Below, piece by piece: positions 42,901 through 49,334 of a stretch of 64,000 nucleotides of DNA. Where the stretch lies: NCBI GenBank assembly GCA_033782935.1, contig JAWQEG010001539.1, positions 62,001 through 126,000 of the forward strand. The letters run 5' to 3'. The notes below the pieces were generated by a model that saw nothing but the letters and a program-made list of their open reading frames with translations, was not told the DNA's origin and searched no databases. Source of the DNA: Petrolisthes cinctipes (lineage: Eukaryota; Arthropoda; Malacostraca; Decapoda; Porcellanidae). The position numbers were made by a program, and so were the translations under genes. How positions within the stretch are numbered: the first letter of the stretch is position 1; each line of letters opens with the position of its first letter.

Positions 42901-43746
42901 ATTGGTGGTCAATTATTAGATGTAATAGAAAAGAAAAGGAAGGCATTTATAGTAAGAAAACACTTAATTGGAATGTGGCAGAGGAAGAAATATAAGGAGT
43001 GTAAGATTCATTGATAGTAGAATTGTGAGCATAAAAGGGAAAAGTATGTGGCACTTAAGAATAGGTTGAAATATGTTTTGCCGATGTTCTTGAGTGTTTA
43101 TATTTCATGGACAAGGCCACACCATAAGAGTAGCCAAAAGTACCACAACCACAGTTTATTAGTTAAAGATTAATTTCAGTTTTGTTTTATTTACCGTACG
43201 TGCTTTACCGTCATATTTCTTGCAACTCATTCATAGGTCAACGTTTATTGTATTAATACTCTCTAATACACTGTACAGGGTGATGGAAGTGCCCACATCT
43301 GTGCTCAGTGGACATATACAGGTCACAAGAAGTCAGTGTTTGGAGTCACGTTCTCAGATGCCATGCGGTATGCAGCCTCATGTGATTCTACTGTACATGT
43401 GTGGGACCCCTTCATATGTGCTGGGATCAAGCAACTTGATTCACTTCGCCACAGTCCTGTCACAGTGAGTTTTTATAATTAGAAGTAATCCTTCTATTGT
43501 AAGTACAGTCGATCGTTTGTCCCTTGGTCTGTGTCATTGTGGAATGGCCTTGGTGAAACTGTCTTTGATGGTGTAGGACTGGCTGGCTTCAAGAGTAGGG
43601 CTAATATGTTTTTATTGAGCTAACTACTCATCTTTTTTCTCTACACTATCTTCTTTACTTTAGGTTGGATTTATGGGGCTGGGGTCCTCAGATTGATAGA
43701 ATGCTTGCATTCTCTCCCAGCTTTGTGTCTCTGGTCCTTTTTAATA

Positions 43747-43782
<36 letters not shown>

Positions 43783-46700
43783 GTAACTGAAAAATTGGCT
43801 ACAACTACAATGAGGTAACACTGAATTCAAGTTTTCGTATATTATTATTATTATTATTATTATATATTTTATTTTTTGGTCAACTTACAAAGTATCCTTT
43901 GTTAATCCCTTTCATGCATTTAAATACTTCAATCAGATCACCTCTTACCATAATATTATGTGCCAAGAGAGTGCAGGTTCAGCTTTATAAGTCTTTACTC
44001 ATGTGGTAGATTTCTAATGTTGTGTATCATCTTCATCATTTGTATTTGTACACCCTCCAGTAAAATGATATCCATCATATAGCATAGGCATCAGAACTTT
44101 ACGGTATAATTTCAGGTGCTGACAGCCATGATGGCTCCTTCAACACAGCTAGTGGCAGCCACAACTGATGCCACACTAAAATTTATCGACCTTCGTACCT
44201 GCAGCTACACCCATGAGTTCAAGGTCAGGATAGTTCACATTTATTAGTATTATTCAGTACTGCCTACCGCAGGGTAAAAAACTCATGCTTCATTATATAT
44301 TTTTACTCTGTTAAGAACTGATGGGTGGCAGTTGTATTCTTAGTGTTTACCAAGGTTAGGTTCTGGCTTTTTACACTATGTAATATTTTAGCACAACTTT
44401 ATGAAGCAAATTCATGGTGTTCTCTTAATATTATGAAATACAGTACAGTGCTCCCCCCAAGTAGATGAGGGTTATGTACCAAGCAGGCGCCGTGTACTTT
44501 TAAATCGTCTACTTGGAATTGATAAATAAAGGGGAAAAAAATAGGTTCGGTACTGGCAATTCCAAAAACTAACCCTTCTTGACCATTATAATATGTACAC
44601 TCAACCCCAGATTCTCACTCTAGTGAATTAGTTCTAAACTTGAGCCAAAAGTATGGAAAATGTATGTGTTTAAAGGTTGTTCATTCTAAAAGGGTAGGCC
44701 TAAAACTGCGAGTGTAGTGAGTGAAGAGTGAGGGTGATGGTTGACAAGTTCAGTTATCACTAATAATCCATGAGTTTCTACTCATATAAACACATTTCCT
44801 TAGTTTATATACATTATTCTTTGTCACTTGCTCTACTCACCAAATCAAATGTCTGTACCGGGATATGTGCAAAAAGTATGAAAAATACCCGTTTTGAGAA
44901 ATTTTTCACTATAAAGGGGTTAGGCTTATCATGAGTGTAACGAGAGCACGGGTGGGTGAAAAGTTGTTCACTATAAAGGGGCTGGCTTATCGCGAGTGTA
45001 ACAAGCGAGTTTGAGGGTTATAGTGGGATGGTTAGTTCAGTTATCACCAAAACTCATTAATATTGAATTTTAATTCGTGCACACACATTCCTTAGTTTGT
45101 ATTAATTAATTTTGGTAATTTTCTCTTAAGATCACTTCCACTGAATATTGACTTGCGCATAGGTACGCCTACTTTTGAAAAACCGTATACTTTTGATGTT
45201 TTGGTCTCAAATAATTTCTCCGCCTACTTGGAAATCGTCTAGTTAATGACCGCCTACTTGGGGGGAGCACTGTATTGATAAGAGTATAATGAGAATTCTT
45301 AAGATATTGCTGCTTGCAGGTATCACTTGGTGGGGCAGGACTTGTTCGTTGTGTGGATACAAGTGGAGATGGTCGCCTTGTTACTGTGGCACACTCATCA
45401 GGAGTCATATCAGCTCTGGATACTCGAACTGGCCACCTGCTTTCAACATGGAAGCCACATGAGGGGGAGGTAATCTTCTTGATGTACTGTAAACAAATAC
45501 AGTATAGTACAGCTGTAATTATTTGGGAAATTGGTTCCACAAAGGCTTGCACTTTATCACTTCATGAATCTGTTTCATTGTTCCTAATTCTGGTAATACA
45601 GGTATTATCATAAAGCAAAAGGTAAACATATACATAAGAGCTTTTTATCAGTTTTTACAAGTGACCCTTGTACAGTGCTCCCTCGTTATCGACGGATTTA
45701 CTCTACCGTACTCTCTTGTGACTAAAAATGGTTCTAAACTTTAGCCAAAAGTATGGAAAATGTATGTTTTGAATGGTTGTTTATTCTAAAAGGGTAGGCT
45801 TAAAAGCACGAGTGTAGTGAGTGAGGAGTGAGGGTGATGGTTGACAAGTTCAGTTATCATCAATAATCCATGAGTTTCTACTCATACAAATATATTTCCT
45901 TAATTTATATTCATTATTCTTTGTCATTTTCTCTTACAATCACTTGCACTTTTCACCATATCAATTGTATGTACCGGGATATGTGTTAAAAGTATGAAAA
46001 ATGCCCGTTTTGAGAAGTTGTTCACTATAAAGGGGTTAGGCTTATCACGAGTGTAACAAGCGAATGTAAGGGTGAAAAGTTGTTTACTATAAAGGGGTTA
46101 GTCTTATCGCGAGTGTAACGAGGGAGTGGGAGGGTGGAAGTTGTTCATTATAAAGGGGTTGGCTTATCATGAGTGTAACAAGGGAGCGGGTGGGTGAAAA
46201 GTTGTTTACTATAAAGGAGTTAGGCTTATCGTGTGTGTAACGAGGGAGCGGGAGGTTGGTTAGGAGAGTGTACGAGAGTGAGGGGGAGGGGCGGAGGGGA
46301 AGAGGCAGACCAAGAGTGAGGTGGAAGGATGGAGTGGAGAGGTACATGAGTGAGAGTGGCGCTGGGTGGGAGGAGGGAAGCCAGTTGACGGGGGACATAA
46401 GTGCGTGGAGGTGATTCATTTGTGGCCACCCTCTTTGGGGATTGCGGCGTCTGGTAATAGATAGATAGAAATTTATTCAGGATTCATGGACATCTTGCAG
46501 TTGAAGTCACGTGAAGTATATTAGGTTCCGAATCATCCCCTTTTTATACAATATTTGCATTCAGTCATCTGTTACGTTTTTATGCAGATGACTGATCATA
46601 AAACAAGGGTTGCTTATACACAATCCCAAGTATCATGAAAGAGGCATGGTTCTGTATGTTTTTACAATTACTATAGTTGTCATTTGATGATTATCCTTAC

Positions 46701-47844
46701 AGGTTCTATGTATGAAGTGGTATAGAGACGGTACCTTTATCAGCTCAGCTCTTGACCAAACAGTGTCCGTTTGGAGTGTTGAAGATAGTAAGCTTAAGTT
46801 CACACTCAGGTAAGTTCTTTTACCATATTTATATATAACTGAATTGCTTTAACTTGTGGTACTTGAGAGTAGGACTGACATGCAAGACACACTATACAAA
46901 CTACTCTCAACTTCTTTCATTCTTTACCTTAGGAAGACATTGGCTATTGGGGTCATTGCAAAGTTGACTCTGAGAAGGATGTGTTCACTAAAAATTCAGC
47001 CAGTATTTTGTTATTAGGCCCGGGACACACAGGTGCTTTGTGGTCAACACACAAGGACCACACGCACTTGTCAAACAGTAGTGATGCTGTAGCGGGGACG
47101 TTAAGGCGAAGAAAACCTATCGTACAGTTTTGGCGACGACTGTCACCCTCTTCAATGGTGAATAGTCAAAGGACGACTCTTGTCATTCTTGTGTGATGAC
47201 CACAAAGTGTCTGTGTATCCCTGGCCTTAGACAAAAAAGACACAATCACCTATCCCTGGAACCCAGTACCTGATATCACTGCTTGATATGCATGACTTCA
47301 ACTATCGAAACTGACAAGCAAATAAGTCAGGCACATTGATACAAAAGAAAGGTGTAGGAGATAACATCAACAGAAATATATATAGTAGGCAACTACAGTA
47401 CTGCATATATGAATGCAATGGTACCACACTCCTAGGTTGGTCACAGGTGGATAGTGATTAACTCCTGGCTGCAATAGGACGGCTTTTGGAAAGATAGTTT
47501 GACTCGAATATTAACATGAAAAACAGTACAGTATATTTTAGTAAATAGCTACTGCCCAGATTTTGTTTTATATTTATGAGTGTGTTATTAATAATAAATA
47601 TTTTTTTCACAGAGGACCAACAGAGCCGGTCCATTTGATGAGTTTATATGGTGATGAACTTCTGACAGGGACCACAGCAAATCGTGTTGGTGTACACACT
47701 TCAGTGTCCCCCACTGCATCTTTCTCCTCGACACGACTGCGTTCAGACACATTTAGGGGTGTTCTCACAACTATGGCAGTACTTCCTCTCAATAGAATCC
47801 TCCTCCTTGGTGCTGATAATGGTACCATTAGGTTACTTTGCTGA
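16296..47844 (+). CDS. WDR81: WD repeat-containing protein 81 (BEACH-WD40), 27 coding exons
   Basis: The spliced CDS joins 27 exons (listed individually) into 6,108 nt, 2,035 residues; human WDR81 is about 1,940. All junctions keep phase. Order: conserved N-terminus (about 1-425), BEACH domain (about 425-660, with [38 protein letters not shown] and [14 protein letters not shown]), long helical middle (about 705-1625), linker, and WD40 propeller (about 1706-2035, opening [13 protein letters not shown]). In other animals WDR81 acts with WDR91 on endosomes to restrain class III PI3-kinase and PI3P during early-to-late conversion, and it is linked to aggrephagy; those roles are family knowledge. 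ATG 16296 is the first in-frame ATG; the open frame extends upstream without another. A 5' non-coding exon is likely. Introns carry many transposons, and no exon is interrupted. Confidence 0.95.
16871..16997 (+). CDS. WDR81: WDR81 exon 2 (residues 59-101)
   Basis: The acceptor is TTCTCATCAG and the donor GTCAGT. The exon encodes a stretch including [13 protein letters not shown] and [10 protein letters not shown], at the expected place after the exon 1 block. It ends in phase 0. Confidence 0.85.
17034..17702. mobile_element. Tc1/mariner-like MITE in WDR81 intron 2
   Basis: The left end CAGTCTGCAAGAAAAGTTTT follows TA (17032-17033). The right end near 17674-17702 carries GGTTCCAAAACTTTTTTTGC, its inverted partner. 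Related ends occur on the element at 51657-52020. The extreme right end is degraded, so the second TA is not clean. No transposase frame is seen. Confidence 0.75.
17707..17795. mobile_element. short MITE next to the intron 2 element
   Basis: About 90 bp with inverted ends: CAGTAAAAATAGTATTGGAA on the left and TTTCCAATACTTTTTGGGGG on the right. It resembles a deleted Tc1/mariner-type element. Confidence 0.55.
17803..18153 (+). repeat. MITE family F, dispersed copy in intron 2
   Basis: The copy carries the same internal marks as the 14003-15604 array: GCAGTGTTGCCAGATACGGC, the AGGTTAGGTC run, AAAATGCCCCATTTGAATAT, then GTCTTAGAATG and a terminal ATTTACC. Confidence 0.8.
18534..18690 (+). CDS. 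WDR81: WDR81 exon 3 (residues 102-154)
   Basis: The exon encodes [16 protein letters not shown] and [20 protein letters not shown]. The NLW.DAY motif matches the conserved N-terminal block of the family. The acceptor is TTACAG and the donor GTACAA; the exon ends in phase 1. Confidence 0.92.
18765..20700 (-). mobile_element. LINE family A with endonuclease, internally deleted, in intron 3
   Basis: On the minus strand the AP-endonuclease appears first ([45 protein letters not shown], about 20560-20030). Most of the RT is missing. RT resumes at [13 protein letters not shown] (about 19860), then FKYLGTV (19640), VSMEVKKG and RWFGHVERM (19035), and the copy ends with a (TAGA)n-like tail at 18765-18785. 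It is interrupted at 19389-19597 by a poly(A)-tailed insert. Frameshifts and the deletion make it inactive. A GC-rich stretch at 20820-21000 may be its 5' UTR. Confidence 0.88.
19389..19597 (-). mobile_element. poly(A)-tailed SINE-like insertion inside LINE A
   Basis: A run of about 20 T on the + strand (a minus-strand poly(A) tail) is followed by about 190 bp that does not belong to the LINE, splitting its frame between the [10 protein letters not shown] and [11 protein letters not shown] motifs. A short CA run lies inside. I could not identify a tRNA-like promoter, nor a clear target duplication. Confidence 0.6.
21693..21807 (+). CDS. WDR81: WDR81 exon 4 (residues 154-192)
   Basis: The exon encodes a segment ending [17 protein letters not shown]; the YGC.. 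motif is conserved in WDR81. The acceptor is ATCTTCAG and the donor GTAAGA. It enters in phase 1 and leaves in phase 2. Confidence 0.9.
22224..22385 (+). CDS. WDR81: WDR81 exon 5 (residues 192-246)
   Basis: The exon encodes a glycine-rich start and then [21 protein letters not shown], matching the conserved segment preceding the kinase-like/N-terminal core of WDR81. The acceptor is TTGGTCAG and the donor GTTTGT. Confidence 0.88.
22638..23172 (+). CDS. WDR81: WDR81 exon 6 (residues 246-424)
   Basis: [20 protein letters not shown] and [15 protein letters not shown] align closely with vertebrate WDR81. The second half is a Ser/Gly-rich linker leading to the BEACH domain. The acceptor is CTGACAG and the donor GTAAGT; the exon ends in phase 0. 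Confidence 0.95.
24152..24229 (+). CDS. WDR81: WDR81 exon 7 (residues 425-450)
   Basis: A short exon encoding [19 protein letters not shown], just before the BEACH core. The acceptor is CACTTTCAG and the donor GTTAGT. Phase 0 at both ends. Confidence 0.9.
24290..26420 (-). mobile_element. RTE-like LINE (family B) in WDR81 intron 7
   Basis: On the minus strand the order is a pre-RT segment ([13 protein letters not shown] near 25900), [15 protein letters not shown] (25650), [11 protein letters not shown] (25530), [14 protein letters not shown] (25360), an [14 protein letters not shown] active-site block in place of the usual Y/FADD (25270), [12 protein letters not shown], a cysteine pattern C-x2-C near 24970, and [14 protein letters not shown] (24520). 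It ends in a (GAT)n tail at 24293-24311. At least three frame breaks are present and the endonuclease is absent. It is a 5'-truncated copy confined to the intron. Confidence 0.9.
26671..26901 (+). CDS. WDR81: WDR81 exon 8, BEACH start (residues 451-527)
   Basis: The exon encodes [29 protein letters not shown] and [18 protein letters not shown], the diagnostic BEACH N-terminal motifs. The acceptor is TTCACCTCAG and the donor GTGAGG. Phase 0 at both ends. Confidence 0.97.
27460..28802. mobile_element. pogo/Tigger-like MITE in intron 8, with nested retroposon
   Basis: The ends are inverted: CAGTAGGTTCGCAAAGTGCG at 27460 and, reversed from 28802, CAGTAGGTTCGCATATTGAG. Each is flanked by TA (27458-27459, 28803-28804). 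The CAGT start and TA target site are typical of pogo/Tigger elements. Retroposon E lies inside at 27812-28390, so about 760 bp belong to the element itself. No full transposase is visible. Confidence 0.85.
27812..28390 (+). mobile_element. retroposon E, copy 2 (nested)
   Basis: Homologous to 12496-13024 in opposite orientation. It starts CCCAGGGGGGCTGACTTTAT and ends CCCCGGGAGAACATAAACAA in an (AAC)n tail. A 29-T block lies near 27969-27997. Flanks CCATAATAATATT and CCATAATGATCATT look like a diverged target duplication. Insertion into the Tigger-like MITE makes it the younger of the two. Confidence 0.85.
28944..29144 (+). CDS. WDR81: WDR81 exon 9, BEACH core (residues 528-594)
   Basis: The exon encodes [16 protein letters not shown] and [19 protein letters not shown], hallmarks of the WDR81 BEACH domain. 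The acceptor is CTCCCCAG. The donor appears to be GC (AAG|GCAAGA at 29142-29150), because no GT fits the frame and the next exon continues in phase 0. Confidence 0.95.
29435..29580 (+). CDS. WDR81: WDR81 exon 10 (residues 595-643)
   Basis: The exon encodes [23 protein letters not shown] and [12 protein letters not shown]. It continues the BEACH domain. The acceptor is CCAACAG and the donor GTGAGT; it ends in phase 2. Confidence 0.96.
29783..29967 (+). CDS. WDR81: WDR81 exon 11, BEACH end (residues 643-705)
   Basis: The exon encodes [16 protein letters not shown] and [12 protein letters not shown], the conserved BEACH end of WDR81. The acceptor is CACCATAG and the donor GTGAGT; it ends in phase 1. 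Confidence 0.96.
30209..31367 (+). CDS. WDR81: WDR81 exon 12, middle region (residues 705-1091)
   Basis: The largest exon. An acidic and Ser-rich start is followed by [57 protein letters not shown] and [20 protein letters not shown], a helical, HEAT-like region shared with vertebrate WDR81. The acceptor is TTTTCCAG and the donor GTAGGC; it ends in phase 2. Confidence 0.97.
31944..32098 (+). CDS. WDR81: WDR81 exon 13 (residues 1091-1143)
   Basis: An acidic linker with little conservation, encoding [16 protein letters not shown] and [11 protein letters not shown]. It is supported by splice sites (CTCACCAG, GTCAGC) and by exact phase. Part of the Asp/Glu-rich disordered region typical of the family. 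Confidence 0.85.
32262..32352 (+). CDS. WDR81: WDR81 exon 14 (residues 1143-1173)
   Basis: An acidic linker exon encoding [20 protein letters not shown]. The acceptor is GTTGCAG and the donor GTGGGT. It enters in phase 1 and leaves in phase 2. Confidence 0.85.
32655..32725 (+). repeat. possible tRNA-derived SINE fragment, intron 14
   Basis: It shares GGTGCAATGGT (A-box-like) and a GTTGTGGAATCAAAC (B-box-like) segment with 34583-34664, with the same spacing. Short and diverged. Confidence 0.4.
32988..33625 (+). CDS. WDR81: WDR81 exon 15 (residues 1173-1386)
   Basis: A Ser/Gly-rich linker precedes [39 protein letters not shown] and [17 protein letters not shown], the conserved second helical block. 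The acceptor is TTGAACAG and the donor GTAAGT; it ends in phase 1. Confidence 0.96.
33738..33913 (+). CDS. WDR81: WDR81 exon 16 (residues 1386-1444)
   Basis: The exon encodes [37 protein letters not shown] and DSTFMEHLQ, matching the family's helical block. The acceptor is ATGAACAG and the donor GTGTGT; phase 0 at the end. Confidence 0.96.
34297..34550 (+). CDS. WDR81: WDR81 exon 17 (residues 1445-1529)
   Basis: The exon encodes [33 protein letters not shown] and [12 protein letters not shown]. The donor at 34551 (AAA|GTGTGT) is chosen because only it keeps frame with exon 18; the GT at 34564 would introduce a stop. The acceptor is CCCCTGCAG. Confidence 0.92.
34583..34664 (+). repeat. possible tRNA-derived SINE fragment, intron 17
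   Basis: GGTTGGTGCAATG resembles an A box and GTTGTGAGTTCAAGAA a B box about 35 nt later. A related copy lies at 32655-32725. No tail or target duplication is visible. Confidence 0.45.
35174..35279 (+). CDS. WDR81: WDR81 exon 18 (residues 1529-1564)
   Basis: A linker exon encoding [16 protein letters not shown] and SSADSVKAK. The acceptor is TTTCCTCAG and the donor GTGATC. Its place is fixed by phase between exons 17 and 19. Confidence 0.87.
35727..35898 (+). CDS. WDR81: WDR81 exon 19 (residues 1565-1622)
   Basis: The exon encodes [20 protein letters not shown] and [15 protein letters not shown], conserved before the propeller. The acceptor is ACAATAG and the donor GTTTGT; it ends in phase 1. 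Confidence 0.95.
35900..36010 (-). repeat. tRNA-derived SINE fragment, intron 19
   Basis: On the minus strand, TAGTGGGTAAGCCC (A-box-like) is followed by GTGTTCGAACCCTACTC, a good match to the Pol III B box. The segment CTGGCATG next to the B box is shared with 2055-2100 and 6425-6475. It begins immediately after the exon 19 donor. Confidence 0.55.
36097..36835 (-). mobile_element. Tigger/pogo-like element with transposase remnant, intron 19
   Basis: The inverted ends are CACTCAACCCTCGATTTCGT at 36097 and, reversed from 36835, CACTCAAATCTCGATTTTGT. TA precedes the left end only. Minus-strand positions 36362-36577 encode [20 protein letters not shown] and KRQTMSDI, a psq/CENP-B-type helix-turn-helix as found at the N-terminus of Tigger transposases. 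The catalytic DDE part is missing. This is an internally deleted, inactive element. Confidence 0.8.
37110..37260 (+). mobile_element. degraded LINE C-terminal fragment
   Basis: Broken + strand frames give RCGVSKSLD followed by an RWYG.VGRMVE-like word, the usual C-terminal RWFGHV region of RTE-like LINEs. It lies just before exon 20 and holds stops. Confidence 0.5.
37326..37465 (+). CDS. WDR81: WDR81 exon 20 (residues 1622-1668)
   Basis: A Ser/Gly-rich linker ending [12 protein letters not shown]; the GNRI.I motif is conserved before the propeller in WDR81. The acceptor is TTCCAACAG and the donor GTAGCT; phase 0 at the end. Confidence 0.9.
37826..38544. mobile_element. MITE with long inverted repeats, intron 20
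   Basis: The element is flanked by TA on both sides (37824-37825, 38545-38546). The left end CAGTTGCCCAACGTTCCACC and the reversed right end CAATTGCCCAACGTTCCACC begin arms of about 130 bp that also share CAACAGTGT, TGTTTGTTCGTGTG and GTTCGGATCATC. No transposase frame is present. Confidence 0.88.
38868..38980 (+). CDS. WDR81: WDR81 exon 21 (residues 1669-1706)
   Basis: A linker exon encoding [16 protein letters not shown] and [15 protein letters not shown]. The acceptor is TTTCATCAG and the donor GTAACA. Phase and position fit between exons 20 and 22; sequence conservation is low. Confidence 0.85.
39175..39490 (+). mobile_element. degraded LINE fragment, intron 21
   Basis: Broken frames include [20 protein letters not shown] followed by KMVGPD, the pre-RT signature (KMK.GKA.GPD) of RTE-like LINEs. 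Multiple stops are present. Confidence 0.65.
39765..42250 (+). mobile_element. jockey/CR1-like LINE (family D), 3' part, intron 21
   Basis: Two homologous halves, 39765-40397 and 41805-42250, are separated by a 1.4-kb TA-flanked insertion. The first half encodes [20 protein letters not shown], then [20 protein letters not shown] and [15 protein letters not shown], the RT thumb and downstream region. The second encodes a [18 protein letters not shown] zinc-binding-like segment, [14 protein letters not shown] and [11 protein letters not shown], ending in an (AAC)n tail at 42230-42243. The CA-rich stretch near 39915 and frame breaks show decay. Fragments of the same family are at 12391-13150 and 50672-50715. 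Confidence 0.85.
40398..41804. mobile_element. 1.4-kb TA-flanked non-autonomous DNA element
   Basis: The left end CCGTAAAACACCCTAATTTT and reversed right end CTGTAAAACACTCTAACTTT are inverted, each flanked by TA (40396-40397, 41805-41806). It splits LINE D, which proves insertion. Inside, the word AACTTCGGAC or its reverse recurs (around 40574, 40610, 40692, 41392, 41764) in both orientations. No transposase frame is found. Confidence 0.85.
42326..42533 (+). CDS. WDR81: WDR81 exon 22, WD40 start (residues 1706-1775)
   Basis: The exon encodes [20 protein letters not shown], the signature that precedes the propeller in WDR81, then [11 protein letters not shown] and [11 protein letters not shown], the first WD40 blade. 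The acceptor is TTTCCCAG and the donor GTTAGA. Confidence 0.98.
43279..43464 (+). CDS. WDR81: WDR81 exon 23, second WD40 blade (residues 1776-1837)
   Basis: The exon encodes [13 protein letters not shown] and [11 protein letters not shown], a complete WD40 blade. The acceptor is CTGTACAG and the donor GTGAGT. Phase 0 at both ends. Confidence 0.97.
43742..43865. repeat. (AAT)n and (ATT)n microsatellites
   Basis: An AAT/TAATAA tract at 43745-43785 and an ATT tract at 43842-43863 lie in WDR81 intron 23. Confidence 0.9.
44116..44223 (+). CDS. WDR81: WDR81 exon 24 (residues 1838-1873)
   Basis: The exon encodes [20 protein letters not shown] and LKFIDLRTC, the third WD40 blade. The acceptor is AATTTCAG and the donor GTCAGG. 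Phase 0 at both ends. Confidence 0.96.
44446..45272. mobile_element. pogo/Tigger-like MITE, intron 24
   Basis: 827 bp with ends CAGTGCTCCCCCCAAGTAG on the left and the reversed right end CAGTGCTCCCCCCAAGTAGG, each next to TA (44444-44445, 45273-45274). It contains two copies of a roughly 61-bp repeat (CACTATAAAGGGG..TTATC..GAGTGTAAC) near 44890-45010. It shares internal sequence with 45673-46235. Confidence 0.9.
45320..45469 (+). CDS. WDR81: WDR81 exon 25 (residues 1874-1923)
   Basis: The exon encodes [20 protein letters not shown] and [14 protein letters not shown] then HEGE, WD40 blade four and the start of five. The acceptor is TGCTTGCAG and the donor GTAATC. Confidence 0.97.
45673..46235. 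mobile_element. related MITE with internal minisatellite, intron 25
   Basis: The left end CAGTGCTCCCTCGTTATCGA follows TA. The interior is homologous to 44446-45272. About four tandem copies of a 61-bp unit (CACTATAAAGGGGTTAGGCT..GAGTGTAAC) occupy 46010-46250. The right inverted end is missing where a LINE A fragment begins. Confidence 0.75.
46236..46475 (+). mobile_element. LINE family A, 3' end fragment, intron 25
   Basis: It matches the end of the LINE at 11890-12102: GGGGAAGAGGCAGACCAAGA, a GTGATTCATTTGTGGCCACC block, and an ATAGATAGATAG tail at 46457-46468. Truncated 5'. Confidence 0.85.
46703..46809 (+). CDS. WDR81: WDR81 exon 26 (residues 1924-1959)
   Basis: The exon encodes [20 protein letters not shown] and [10 protein letters not shown]40 blade five. 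The acceptor is CCTTACAG and the donor GTAAGT; it ends in phase 2. Confidence 0.97.
47016..47226. mobile_element. PIF/Harbinger-type MITE, intron 26
   Basis: 211 bp bounded by TTA direct repeats (47013-47015, 47227-47229). The left end GGCCCGGGACACACAGGTGC and the reversed right end GGCCAGGGATACACAGACAC continue into a shared CTTTGTGGTCA. A 3-bp TTA target and GG-starting ends are typical of PIF/Harbinger. Confidence 0.8.
47613..47844 (+). CDS. WDR81: WDR81 exon 27, final WD40 blades (residues 1959-2035)
   Basis: The exon encodes [39 protein letters not shown] and [11 protein letters not shown] then TGA at 47842-47844. The end matches the GSDNG.IRLL terminus of the family. The acceptor is TTTTTCACAG. 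Confidence 0.98.
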
Positions 47845-47916
47845 GCTCATGGTACTTCAAGGATAATTTGAATATTTGTTTGGATGATTGTGATATGGAA
47901 ATGTATAAACAAGAGG

Positions 47917-47922
47917 AATAAA
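47917..47922 (+). promoter_or_regulatory. polyadenylation signal AATAAA, proximal
   Basis: A canonical AATAAA 73 nt after the WDR81 stop codon. It may produce a short 3' UTR. Confidence 0.55.
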
Positions 47923-48511
47923 AGCTCTATTTAATATGAGCTGAGTGGGAAGGATTTCTCTCTTCCTTTCCCTCTCTATTCCTCTACAAGGAAAGGAGTA
48001 AAAGAAAGTGTGGAAGAAGGGAAAAGGATACCAATCATTCACTGACACCTAGTTTCCTTTTGGAAATTGTCCAACATGAGGTGACAATAGTTGAAAAGCC
48101 TACACATTTCTGTTATCATGTACTGTACTGCAGTTTTCCCCTTCCTGCTCAGTGGGAATTGCCTGTAGAGTTACAGGCAGTTTCATAAGTTTTGATGCTA
48201 TTTCAGCCTCAAGTTAAAAATTTTCACCTCGAACTGTTCCCCATTCCTTACTGATGTGAGAAGCAAGGATGAGAGGGAGTACTGGTGTATCTACTGGAAT
48301 GACTGTAATATACTGTACAGTCCCTTACTTCTAAAACTTATACCCATCACCAAAGAGTAGGATAATGTAATAGCTTTGGTCTATAGCCAGGCTATCGTCT
48401 ATAAAGTACACTATTGTATGTATAAAATTATTATTATTATACTGTATATACAATGAATTGTTAGCCAGTATTTGAACTGTGCATTATAAATGATATTTAT
48501 ACATTGATGAT

Positions 48512-48517
48512 AATAAA
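48512..48517 (+). promoter_or_regulatory. polyadenylation signal AATAAA, distal
   Basis: A second canonical AATAAA about 670 nt after the stop, followed by a T/A-rich stretch. It may serve a longer WDR81 transcript. Confidence 0.45.
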
Positions 48518-48540
48518 CTGGAAAGTGTATCATAACTAAA

Positions 48541-49334
48541 TATTGTATTGAAGTATGACAATTTTACAATACTCCTGTATTCTGATACAGAAATATGTTA
48601 TATTTACAGAATTGTAATACAAAATGTACAAAGATTACAATAATCATTTTCAGCATAGTCTGATCCACACAGCTTAAACATTCCTGAATGTTTCGGGCAA
48701 CTGTATTTTGAAGGGCTACTTGAGAAATGTTACTGCTGCCTTGTAGGTGTATTTCAGTTGTTATTCACCATTTCCAACATAGTGATCTCTCAGTTCATTC
48801 ATAAAAAAATATATATATATATATTAATAATAATAATAATGATGATGCATGAGTATACTAAAATATGAAACTACTGTATTTATAAAAGCATGCAGGTTCT
48901 CAAAGTAATACGACATATGGAAAACAGTATACAGGACTTACCTCAAAGGCAATCAGAAAAGCATTTATGGCGAGTCAATGGGTTGATGACTGATACCATT
49001 CTCTCTCTGCTATCTGTTTTATGTTATATATACTACCTCCCTTTCTCCATTTTTTCCATATTGTGGCACCTGAGGAGAATAGAGATGTTTGGGATCTGTT
49101 TACCTACCTCTGACTCCTTTTTATCATCATCATCTTCAATACCTAATTACCCTTTTTTTCAAGGGGTGGGGAGGCTCTAGTGCCAGTGCAGGACCCTCAA
49201 CAGGCATAGGGTCCAGTTCTAAGGCTATGTGAACCTTGAGTGGGATAATTGTTAGAGAGCAGGGTCCCCAACCCTTACTCCCCAATTGTATCGTAGGAGA
49301 TACAAGTCTGACTGTACCATCGCAAAAATGGAGG
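48541..49334. other. AT-rich DNA, no gene recognised
   Basis: Short tandem AT and TAA runs near 48808-48846. Nothing else is supported. Confidence 0.45.

Larger units (their letters stand above)
47845..48540 (+). other. WDR81 3' UTR (extent inferred)
   Basis: AT-rich non-coding sequence after the stop, containing two candidate polyadenylation signals. The true cleavage site cannot be read from the sequence. Confidence 0.55.
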
